Assembly: GCA_963762525.1 (NCBI GenBank)
Contig: CAVXKT010000003.1
Coordinates: 434,001-498,000, forward strand
Length of the DNA stretch: 64,000 nucleotides
Direction of reading: 5' to 3'
Source: DATFDN01 sp963762525
GTDB lineage: Bacteria; Pseudomonadota; Alphaproteobacteria; Acetobacterales; Acetobacteraceae
The translations under genes and the position numbers were made by a program. Below are positions 45,823 through 53,635 of this stretch, piece by piece. Below the pieces are notes generated by a model. The model was not told the DNA's origin. It saw only the letters and a program-made list of their open reading frames with translations, and did not search any database. Every line of letters starts with the position of its first letter. Within the stretch, counting starts at the first letter, position 1.

Positions 45823-46949
45823 GCGCGGCGGTCGCGCGGCTGGAGGGAATCGGCTATTCCTTCGGCGGGCTGCGCGTGCTCGACGAGTTCACCCTGGATC
45901 TGCCGGCGGCGAGTTTCGTCACGCTGCTCGGCCCTTCCGGCTCCGGCAAGACCACAATTCTACGGCTGCTTGGCGGGTTCATCCTTCCCGATGCCGGGCG
46001 CGTCTGGCTGCGCGGGCGGACCGGGCTTCAAGACGTGACGCGGCTGCCGCCCGATCGGCGCCACGTCAACATGGTGTTTCAAGACTATGCGCTGTTTCCG
46101 CACCTGTCGGTCGCCGGCAATATCGCCTTCGGGCTGCGCCGTCATGGCCTGGCGCGCTCCGAGCTCCGCGCGACGGTGTCGCGCCTGCTTGCGCTGGTGC
46201 GACTTGAGGGGCTGGGCGATCGCACACCGGACCGCCTGTCCGGCGGCCAGCGCCAGCGCGTCGCGCTCGCGCGCGCGCTCGCCCGCGACCCGCCGCTGCT
46301 GCTGCTCGATGAACCGCTGGGCGCGCTCGATGCGCCGCTGCGCGCCGAGATGCAGGCCGAGCTGCGCCAGTTGCAGCGCCGCACCGGCAAAACGTTCCTG
46401 CTGGTAACGCACGACCAGGCCGAGGCGATGGCGGTGTCCGACCTGATCGCCGTCATCAACCGCGGGCGGATCGAGCAGGCCGGCACGCCGGAGGCGCTCT
46501 ATGCACGGCCGGCCTCTCGCTTCGTTGCTGGATTCCTCGGCGAAAACAATATCCTTCGGTGCCGGGTGGAGCGCGCCGATGCGGTTGCGGCGATGCTTGT
46601 CTGGCAGACGCTGCGCTTCGCCGTCGCGAATGCGCGCGGTCTGCGATCGGGCGACGTGATCGAGGTCGTGGCGCGCCCGGAAAGTGTTTGCTGCAATCCA
46701 CCGGAGGTCGGACGCGGCGGTGTGATCGGTCGTGTGCGAAGCCGGTCATTCCGCGGCAGCTCGATCCTGTTGCGGATCGAAGTCCCCGGCGGTGAAAGCG
46801 TCATTGCCGCAACGGCATCAGCGGCCGGGTATTCCATCGACGACCAAATTCGCGTCAGCGTCGATGGCGAAAACATCAGCATGCTCGACCTTGAGGCTCG
46901 TCAAAACGGTCACGAGTTATTGAGTTTCTCGACTGTCCTCGGCGCCTAA
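45819..46949 (+). CDS. ABC transporter ATPase, PotA-like
   Basis: 376 residues. Walker A LLGPSGSGKTTILRLLGGF, signature RLSGGQRQRVALARALARD, Walker B PLLLLDEPLGALDAPL, H-loop TFLLVTHDQAEAMAVSD. The C-terminal 100 residues form a TOBE regulatory domain (DVIEVVARPESVCCNPPEVG) with a Cys pair (CC) that might sense metal or redox. Whole four-gene unit is polyamine-type by family. 75 bases separate it from hhyS, short enough for co-transcription. Confidence 0.92.
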   Translation: MSAAVARLEGIGYSFGGLRVLDEFTLDLPAASFVTLLGPSGSGKTTILRLLGGFILPDAGRVWLRGRTGLQDVTRLPPDRRHVNMVFQDYALFPHLSVAGNIAFGLRRHGLARSELRATVSRLLALVRLEGLGDRTPDRLSGGQRQRVALARALARDPPLLLLDEPLGALDAPLRAEMQAELRQLQRRTGKTFLLVTHDQAEAMAVSDLIAVINRGRIEQAGTPEALYARPASRFVAGFLGENNILRCRVERADAVAAMLVWQTLRFAVANARGLRSGDVIEVVARPESVCCNPPEVGRGGVIGRVRSRSFRGSSILLRIEVPGGESVIAATASAAGYSIDDQIRVSVDGENISMLDLEARQNGHELLSFSTVLGA

Positions 46950-47024
46950 GGTGTCTATTCCGGCTCGTGTTGCTGGAGCCGGTGCGCGATGCGGCCCGCT
47001 GGATGCAGCACGAGGAGCGATGCG

Positions 47025-48098
47025 ATGTCGGATGCAGACCCTGCGTCGGCGGCAACGCCTTACGGTCGCAAGACGCAGCGCGAGCCGAACCTCAAGGAAG
47101 TGCATATTTTATGGGTTACGGCCGGGCTGGGGTGCGACGGCGATTCGGTGTCGATCACCGCCGCCAGCCAGCCCAGCATCGAGGATGTCATGCTCGGTGC
47201 AATTCCCGGATTGCCGAAAGTGCATTTGCACAATCCGGTGCTGGCGTACGAAACCGGTGAGGCGTTCCTGACTGCCTTTCATCGGGCGGCGCGCGGCGAG
47301 CTTGATAATTTCGTGCTGGTCGTCGAGGGGTCGATTCCCAACGAGCATCTCAGCGGTCAGGGCTATTGGGCGGCGTTGGGTACCGACGCGAAGACCGGGC
47401 AGCCGATCCGCACCACGGAATGGCTAAGCCGTCTTGCCCCTCATGCACTTGCCATCGTGGGTGCCGGAACCTGCGCGACCTATGGCGGGATTCATGCGAT
47501 GGAAGGCAATCCGACCGGCTGCATGGGGCTTGCCGATTTCTTCGGCTGGGACTGGAAATCGAAGATCGGGCTGCCGATCGTCAACGTTCCGGGCTGCCCC
47601 GTCCAGCCCGACAACTTCATGGAGACGCTGCTCTACTTGTTGCGCCAATTGGCGGGTGTGGCGCCGATGATCCCGCTGGATCAGGCGTTGCGCCCGAAAT
47701 GGCTGTTCAGCAACACCGTCCACAACGGCTGCGACCGCGCCGCCTATTACGAGCAGGCGGATTTCACGAAGGAGTACGGCTCGCCGAAGTGCCTCGTGAA
47801 GATCGGCTGCTGGGGGCCGGTGGTGCAATGCAATGTGCCGAAGCGCGGCTGGATGGCCGGCATCGGCGGCTGCCCGAACGTGGGCGGCATTTGCATCGGC
47901 TGCACGATGCCGGGGTTTCCCGACAAGTTCATGCCATTTATGGACGAGCCCCCCGGCGCGGTACTGTCGTCGGGCATGATCCGGCCGTACGGCGCGATTA
48001 TTCGCAACCTGCGCAAGATCACCAACTCGACGCTGAACAAGGAGCCCAGGTGGCGCCACAATCGGGCGGAGCTGACCACCGGCTATCACGGCATCTGA
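47025..48098 (+). CDS. hhyS: Group 1h [NiFe]-hydrogenase small subunit
   Basis: 357 residues from ATG 47025 with GAGGAG upstream. Carries three iron-sulfur clusters that pass electrons from the active site. No Tat signal is present, unlike group 1a-d enzymes, as expected for this group. The proximal-cluster motif is LGCDGDSVS: C37 with Asp at position 40 in place of the second Cys, the 3Cys-1Asp ligation described for the actinobacterial-type enzyme of Ralstonia. Later cysteines: GTCATYGGIHA, NVPGCPVQP, HNGCDR, SPKCLVKIGCWGP, GGCPNVGGICIGC. Group 1h enzymes oxidise trace, even atmospheric, H2. Confidence 0.95.
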   Translation: MSDADPASAATPYGRKTQREPNLKEVHILWVTAGLGCDGDSVSITAASQPSIEDVMLGAIPGLPKVHLHNPVLAYETGEAFLTAFHRAARGELDNFVLVVEGSIPNEHLSGQGYWAALGTDAKTGQPIRTTEWLSRLAPHALAIVGAGTCATYGGIHAMEGNPTGCMGLADFFGWDWKSKIGLPIVNVPGCPVQPDNFMETLLYLLRQLAGVAPMIPLDQALRPKWLFSNTVHNGCDRAAYYEQADFTKEYGSPKCLVKIGCWGPVVQCNVPKRGWMAGIGGCPNVGGICIGCTMPGFPDKFMPFMDEPPGAVLSSGMIRPYGAIIRNLRKITNSTLNKEPRWRHNRAELTTGYHGI

Positions 48099-48132
48099 GC
48101 GGCGTCACGCGCAACGGGAAAGGTCGAACGAG

Positions 48133-49965
48133 ATGGTTGAAATCGCGCGTGACGTCGATGTTCGGGTCGGCGGCGGAGCCGAGCAGGCGGCACCGAACCT
48201 GGTGGAGATGAACTGGGACCCGATCACGCGGATCGTCGGCAGCCTCGGCATCTACACCAAGATCGACTTCCAGAACCGGCGCGTCGCCGAGTGCCACAGC
48301 ACGTCGTCGATCTTTCGCGGATACAGCGTCTTCATGCGCGGCAAAGACCCGCGCGATTCGCATTTCATCACCAGCCGCATCTGCGGCATTTGCGGCGATA
48401 ACCATGCGACCTGTTCGGTCTACGCGCAGAACATGGCGTACGGCATCCGGCCGCCGCCGATCGCCGAATGGATCATCAATCTCGGCGAGGCGGCCGAGTA
48501 CATGTTCGATCATAACATCTACCAGGACAACCTGGTGGGGGTCGATTTTTGCGAAAAGATGGTGAAGGAGACCAACCCGAGCGTGTGGGAGAAGGCGCAG
48601 CGCGCCGAGGCGCCGCACGCTGCCGACCACGGCTATCGCACCATCGCCGATATTATGGTCGCGTTAAATCCGTTCACCGGCGAATTCTACCGCGAGACGT
48701 TGCAGGTCAGCCGCTACACGCGCGAGATGTTTTGTCTGATGGAGGGTCGGCACGTCCATCCCTCGACCCTCTATCCGGGCGGCGTGGGGACGGTGCCTAC
48801 GGTTCAGCTCTTTACCGACTATCTCACGCGATTGATGAAGTACGTCGAATTCATGAAGCGGGTGGTGCCGCTGCATGACGATCTGTTCGACTTCTTCTAC
48901 GACGCGCTGCCGGGCTACGAGGAGGTGGGACGGCGGCGGGTTCTGCTGGGCTGCTGGGGTTCCTTCCAGGACCCGGACGTGTGCGACTACCAGTATCGCA
49001 GCATGACCAAATGGGGCCGTGGCATGTTCGTCACCCCCGGCGTGGTGGTGGACGGCGAGCTGTTGACCACCGATCTGGTGGACATCAATCTGCAAATGCG
49101 CATCCTGCTCGGCCATTCGTACTATGACGGCTGGGAGAATCGCGAGAAGTTCGTGCACGCCGACCCGCTCGGCAATCCGGTCCACCAGGACCATCCGTGG
49201 AATCAGACCACCACGCCGCGGCCACAGAAGCGGGATTTCAACGGCAACTACTCGTGGGTGATGTCGCCGCGCTGGCTCGACAAGCGCAGCAACGACCATC
49301 TGGCGCTGGATACGGGTGGCGGGCCGATCGCGCGGTTGTGGGCGACCGCGCTCGCCGGCCTGGTCGATATCGGCTACGTCAAGGCGACCGGACACAGCGT
49401 CAAGCTGTACTTGCCGAAGACGGCGCTCAAGCCGGAGATGGAATTGGAGTGGAAAATCCCGAAATGGAGCAACGCCCTCGAGCGTGACCGCGCGCGCACC
49501 TATTTTCAGGCCTACGCGGCGGCCTGCGCGCTGCACTTCGTTGAGAAGGCGCTCGCCGAGGTGCAGGCCGGGCGGACGCAAACCTGGACCGACTTCAAGG
49601 TGCCCGACGAAGCGATCGGCTGCGGCTTCCATGAGGCGGTGCGTGGGGTGCTGTCGCATCATCTGGTGATCCGCGACGGCAAGATCGCCAATTATCACCC
49701 GTACCCGCCGACGCCGTGGAACGCCAATCCGCGCGATAAATTCGGCACCCCCGGCCCCTATGAGGACGCGGTGCAGAATACGCCGATCTTCGAGGAGAAC
49801 GGGCCCGAGAATTTTAAGGGCATCGATATCATGCGGGCGGTGCGCAGCTTCGATCCGTGTCTGCCCTGTGGCGTGCATATGTTCGTGGGCAACGGCAAGA
49901 CGGTCGAGAAGGTGCACTCGCCGACGTTCGGCGCCGCGCACGCCCACCGCCCGGCGGAGCCATGA
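48133..49965 (+). CDS. hhyL: Group 1h [NiFe]-hydrogenase large subunit
   Basis: 610 residues. Ni-Fe(CN)2CO site ligands: L1 motif RICGICGDNHATC (C84, C87) and L2 motif DPCLPCGVH (C576, C579, H582). The sequences of both match the group 1h/'group 5' pattern. 28 residues follow H582 and would be the tail removed by the endopeptidase encoded at 53025, if processed. Its stop overlaps the next start (ATGA). Intact, no frameshift. With hhyS it forms the core enzyme. Electrons probably enter the quinone pool or respiratory chain, as in actinobacteria, though the acceptor here is unknown. Confidence 0.96.
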   Translation: MVEIARDVDVRVGGGAEQAAPNLVEMNWDPITRIVGSLGIYTKIDFQNRRVAECHSTSSIFRGYSVFMRGKDPRDSHFITSRICGICGDNHATCSVYAQNMAYGIRPPPIAEWIINLGEAAEYMFDHNIYQDNLVGVDFCEKMVKETNPSVWEKAQRAEAPHAADHGYRTIADIMVALNPFTGEFYRETLQVSRYTREMFCLMEGRHVHPSTLYPGGVGTVPTVQLFTDYLTRLMKYVEFMKRVVPLHDDLFDFFYDALPGYEEVGRRRVLLGCWGSFQDPDVCDYQYRSMTKWGRGMFVTPGVVVDGELLTTDLVDINLQMRILLGHSYYDGWENREKFVHADPLGNPVHQDHPWNQTTTPRPQKRDFNGNYSWVMSPRWLDKRSNDHLALDTGGGPIARLWATALAGLVDIGYVKATGHSVKLYLPKTALKPEMELEWKIPKWSNALERDRARTYFQAYAAACALHFVEKALAEVQAGRTQTWTDFKVPDEAIGCGFHEAVRGVLSHHLVIRDGKIANYHPYPPTPWNANPRDKFGTPGPYEDAVQNTPIFEENGPENFKGIDIMRAVRSFDPCLPCGVHMFVGNGKTVEKVHSPTFGAAHAHRPAEP

Positions 49966-50574
49966 CCGACGAGACGATCGAGCCGTCGCTGCGCCGCATC
50001 GAGGAGCTGATCGCGAGGCTCGAAGTCGCTGCCCGATCCGGCCGCGCGTGAGCCGGCGCGCGCGCTTTTGGAGGTGGTGTTGGAGCTGCACGCTCTGGCA
50101 TTGGCGCGCATGACGGCGACGATCGCCGCCGAAGCCGGCGCGCTCCTTGGTCGTCTCGCCGAGGACGAAACGGTGCGGGCCGTTCTGCTGCTGCACGGGC
50201 TGCACCCGGAGACGGTCGAGATGCGAGTTCGGCGGGCGTTGGAGGACTTGCGTCCTCGCATTGCCGCAAGCGGGCTCGACCTCCGACTGGTGGAGAGCAA
50301 TTCCACCCGGGCGCATGTGTGCGTCCGTTGGACCGACGAGGGGCCGGGGATCGACGAGGGGCCGGCGCGCATCGACACGGCGGCGCTCCGAGGTGAGATC
50401 GAGGCGGCGGTGGTCGAGGCGGCGCCCGATCTTGAGACGCTCGAGATCGAGAGGCTGATCCGGCTTTGGCCGGGTAGTCCGATGGTCGCCGTGGCATCGG
50501 CGCATAACCGGGTGGCGCATAACTGGGTCAGGCAACTCCAGCGAATTCGCGTCCCCCTCGGTGGAACGCTGTGA
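49962..50574 (+). CDS. NifU-like C-terminal domain protein of the Hhy operon (one frameshift)
   Basis: About 203 residues. MTDETIEPSLRRIEELIARL continues in another frame as DPAAREPARALLEVVLELHA; one surplus C near 50030. The part from LLLHGLHPETVEMRVRRALE matches the NifU C-terminal fold, but the CxxC cluster-binding motif is missing. A NifU-related protein follows hhySL in actinobacterial clusters. A role in cluster delivery or assembly of the hydrogenase is inferred from that position only. Confidence 0.7.
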
Positions 50575-51106
50575 GGTTTGCAAGGCCGCGATCCCGCCGG
50601 AGCACGCGCATCTGATCGACATCGTCGGCCGGCGCCTGCTTTGTGCGTGCCGCGCCTGCGCGGCCACGGCGAGCCGGACCGAGGGGCGGCTGCGGGCGGC
50701 GCCGCGACGGATCACGGCCTTGGCCGATTTCCACATGTCCGACTCCGACTGGGAGTCGCTGCAAATCCCGATCGACATCGCGTTCATCTTCCACAGCACT
50801 TCGGAAGGGCGTCCCGTCGCGCTCTATCCGGGGCCGGCGGGAGCGACCGAGTCTCTGCTGCACCTGGAGGGATGGTCGTCTCTCGCGGCCGCCAATCCGG
50901 TGCTGCTTGCGCTGAGTCCGGATGTAGAGGCGCTGCTGATCAATCGGCGACATGGCCTCCGCGAATATTACCGGGCGCCGATCGATCGCTGCTATGCGCT
51001 GGTTGGCACGATCCGGCGCCAATGGCGCGGACTTTCCGGCGACACCGAGGTTTGGCAGGCGATCGAGGGTTTTTTCGCCCGGCTTCGGCTGGAGGCAGCG
51101 CGGTGA
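50561..51106 (+). CDS. DUF5947-type hydrogenase-linked protein
   Basis: 181 residues from GTG 50561. An N-terminal pair of cysteine motifs (ERCEVCKAAIPPEHAHLIDI, RRLLCACRACAA) could bind a metal or a cluster. The rest has a Trp-rich core (MSDSDWESLQIPIDIAFIFH, LHLEGWSSLAAANP). I recognise it as the DUF5947 family of actinobacterial group 1h clusters. Function unknown; a role in maturation or electron transfer is possible. Starts inside the previous gene's end, and its own stop overlaps the next start. Confidence 0.7.
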   Translation: MERCEVCKAAIPPEHAHLIDIVGRRLLCACRACAATASRTEGRLRAAPRRITALADFHMSDSDWESLQIPIDIAFIFHSTSEGRPVALYPGPAGATESLLHLEGWSSLAAANPVLLALSPDVEALLINRRHGLREYYRAPIDRCYALVGTIRRQWRGLSGDTEVWQAIEGFFARLRLEAAR

Positions 51107-51747
51107 TCGATCTGGGTTTCACGGTCGCCGATATGCGCACCGAGCGTCACGCGGCGGCGCCTCTGCTGATCTGTGCGCTGCACGTCGTCAACGAGACGAA
51201 GGCGATCCCGATTCGAAACGTGATGCTGCACTGTCAGATCCGGATCGAGCCGACGCGGCGCCGCTACCGGTCGGGCGAGCACGAGCGTCTGATCGAGCTG
51301 TTCGGCCTCAAGGATCGCTGGGGCGAGACGTTGCGCAGCTTTCTGTGGACGCACACCGACGTGTCGATCCCGGCATTCGAGGGCGAATGCACGATCGATA
51401 TGCCGGTGCCGTGCAGCTATGATTTCAACATTGCCGCGACCACGTATTTTGACGGGCTGGAGGACGGCGAGGTGCCGCTATCGCTACTGTTCAGCGGCTC
51501 GGTCTTCTATGCCGACCCGGAAGGCCGATTGCAGATCGAACAGATTGCCTGGAACAAGGAAGCCGGCTATCGGCTGCCCGTCGCAACCTGGCGGGCGATG
51601 ATGGAGGTCTATTACCCGAACGGGCTGTTTCTGTGTCTCGGCCGCGACGTGTTCGAGCAGCTTCAGCGATTCAAGCGCGAGGGTGGTTATCCGACCCTGG
51701 ATCTGGCGGTCGCCGCGTTGCTGAACACGCGGAATCCACCGTCATGA
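51103..51747 (+). CDS. DUF6084-type hydrogenase-linked protein
   Basis: 214 residues from GTG 51103. Composition is globular without cysteine clusters or membrane helices. Typical segments: ALHVVNETKAIPIRNVMLHC, VPCSYDFNIAATTYFDGLED, and MMEVYYPNGLFLCLGRDVFE. I assign it to DUF6084, which occurs with hhySL. Function unknown. The gene is coupled on both sides by 4-base overlaps. Confidence 0.7.
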   Translation: MIDLGFTVADMRTERHAAAPLLICALHVVNETKAIPIRNVMLHCQIRIEPTRRRYRSGEHERLIELFGLKDRWGETLRSFLWTHTDVSIPAFEGECTIDMPVPCSYDFNIAATTYFDGLEDGEVPLSLLFSGSVFYADPEGRLQIEQIAWNKEAGYRLPVATWRAMMEVYYPNGLFLCLGRDVFEQLQRFKREGGYPTLDLAVAALLNTRNPPS

Positions 51748-53028
51748 ACCTCGATCATGCGCGGGCGATTGTCGATGCGGTGCTTTACGAGGGCTATATC
51801 CTCTATCCCTATCGGCCGTCTTCGGTGAAGAACCGGCAGCGCTGGACGTTCGGCGGCGTATTTCCCGCAGGATACGCGGCCTTCGGTGATCCGTGCGCCA
51901 TGCAGACTGAGTGCCTGCTGCGCGGGGACGCGGCGACGGCGTTGGAATTGCGGGTGCGGTTTCTGCACCTGGTGGCGCGCGACATCGGCGCGCTGCCCGA
52001 GAGGCTGGCCGAGCTTCCGCTAACCGATCCGGTGTTCACGCCTGTTGCGTCCTTGGAAGTGGCGGGCCAGCGCTTCCTGGCATGGGAGGAGGCGGTCGAG
52101 CGCGAAGTCAGCGCGACCGCGACGATCGGCCGGATAGCGGAGGGCATCACCGTTCCATTCGTCTTTTCGGGCAGTCGGGAGATCGAGCCGGTTCGAGACG
52201 CCGACGGCATCTGCGGCCTGGTGCTCCGTACCGCTCGAGAGCTGCGGGGGCGCGTAATGATCACTGCGTTGGCGGTGGCTCCGGGCGCGTATCGGCTGAC
52301 CATTCGGATCGAGAACGTCACCCCGCTGGATGTCGCGGACAGGGCTAGCCGCGAATTGGCGCAACGCCGGGCCTTCGCCTCCACCCACACCTTGCTCGGG
52401 ATCGCAACGGGGCGTTCGTCTCGATGATGGACCCGCCGGACGATCTGCGTGAGGCCGCCGCGCGCTGCGAGAACCAGGGTACTTGGCCGGTGCTGATCGG
52501 CAAGCCGGGGACGGTCGAGACGATGTTGTCGTCGCCGATCATCCTCTACGACTTTCCCGAAATCGCACCGGAAAGCTCCGGCGATCTGTTCGATTCGACC
52601 GAGATCGACGAAATTCTGATCCTGCGCACCCTCAGCATGACCGAGAACGAAAAGCGCGAGATGGCGGCGACCGATCCGCGGGCACGGGCGCTCCTGGACC
52701 GCGTCAACGGTCTTTCCCCGAACAGCTGCACCGGTTGCACGGCACGCTTCGAAATCCGCGCGCACCGTCGACGGCCGGGAGCGAAGCGCTGCAGGTGGGC
52801 GATCGCGTGCGGCTGCGTCCGAAACCGGGCGGAGATGTGTTTGACATCGTGCTCAAGGACCAGGTCGCGATCGTGGAAGCGATCGAGCGCGACTTCGAGA
52901 ACCGGGTGCATGTCGCGGTCACGTTGCTCGATGATCCCGGCCGCGATCTTGGAATGCAGAGAATGCCCGGACACCGCTTCTTCTTCACGCCGAGCGAACT
53001 TGAACCTTTGACGGGCCTCGGCCGATGA
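51744..53028 (+). CDS. Uncharacterised 428-residue protein of the Hhy operon (two frameshifts)
   Basis: The span divides by three once two missing bases are restored: one G in the G-run near 52412 and one C in the C-run near 52727. The reconstructed protein is about 428 residues. It begins MNLDHARAIVDAVLYEGYIL, has a middle region FPEIAPESSGDLFDSTEIDE, and ends with RVRLRPKPGGDVFDIVLKDQ and GMQRMPGHRFFFTPSELEPL. Similar long proteins accompany DUF5947 and DUF6084 in actinobacterial Hhy clusters. No catalytic motif recognised. Overlaps the endopeptidase gene at its 3' end. Confidence 0.75.
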
Positions 53029-53537
53029 GCGGAATCCTGGTCGCCGGCATCGGGAATGTATTCATGGGTGATGACGGGTTTGGCGTCGAGGTCGTCGCCC
53101 GCCTTGCCGAACGCGGTGCGCCGGCGGGCGTCAAGGTGGTCGATTTCGGCATTCGCGGGATCGATCTCACCTACGCACTGATGGACGGATACGGCGCAGC
53201 GGTGATGATCGACGCCATGCAGCGCGGCGAAGCTCCCGGCACGGTGTCGGTGATCGAGCCGGAGCCGGTGTCCGCCGACGAAGACGCCGATCCCATCTTT
53301 TCGCCGCACGATCTCGATCCGGCGAAGGTCTTGCGGCTGGCCCGGATGCTGGGCGCAGGCTGTCCGCGCCTGCTCGTGGTCGCGTGCGAACCGCTGACCT
53401 TCGGCGACGAGGACGGGGTCATGGGCCTGAGCGCACCGGTCGCCGCGGCGATCGGTCCCGCCGTTGACGCTGTCGAGGCGTTGATCCGGCGCCTGCTGCA
53501 CGAGCAGGAGAACATGGAAGAGAGGAGCGATCCATGA
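53025..53537 (+). CDS. [NiFe]-hydrogenase maturation endopeptidase
   Basis: 170 residues. HyaD/HybD-type protease that clips the large-subunit C-terminus after nickel insertion. The signature LVAGIGNVFMGDDGFGVEVV is intact, with D17 as one nickel ligand, a second Asp in KVVDFGIRGIDL and the His in FSPHDLDP. Probably specific for HhyL. Starts 4 bases inside the previous gene and overlaps the micro-gene that follows. Confidence 0.93.
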   Translation: MSGILVAGIGNVFMGDDGFGVEVVARLAERGAPAGVKVVDFGIRGIDLTYALMDGYGAAVMIDAMQRGEAPGTVSVIEPEPVSADEDADPIFSPHDLDPAKVLRLARMLGAGCPRLLVVACEPLTFGDEDGVMGLSAPVAAAIGPAVDAVEALIRRLLHEQENMEERSDP

Positions 53538-53635
53538 GCGGGTTCTGGAAGGTCGTCATCGGCGCGCTGGTACTCGCGGTGGTTGCCGCCAACGCAAAGG
53601 ACGTCGCCCGCTACATCAAGATCAGCACGATGTGA
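53534..53635 (+). CDS. 33-residue membrane peptide of the Hhy operon (DUF6893-like)
   Basis: 33 residues, MSGFWKVVIGALVLAVVAAN then a basic tail with KDVARYIKISTM. One hydrophobic helix plus an RYIKI segment closely follows the small DUF6893 proteins of actinobacterial hydrogenase clusters. ATG 53534 overlaps the protease stop; its own TGA overlaps the hypF GTG. Possibly a membrane anchor or electron-transfer partner for the soluble hydrogenase (inference). Confidence 0.75.
   Translation: MSGFWKVVIGALVLAVVAANAKDVARYIKISTM

Noticed and set aside
43036..46949. Simple spermidine/putrescine transporter annotation
   Set aside because: Correct at family level, but the perfect NikR operator and hydrogenase context argue against polyamines as the main substrate.
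48664..50799. 711-codon minus-strand frame across hhyL
   Set aside because: Opposite the intact hydrogenase large subunit; Arg/His-rich with no domain.
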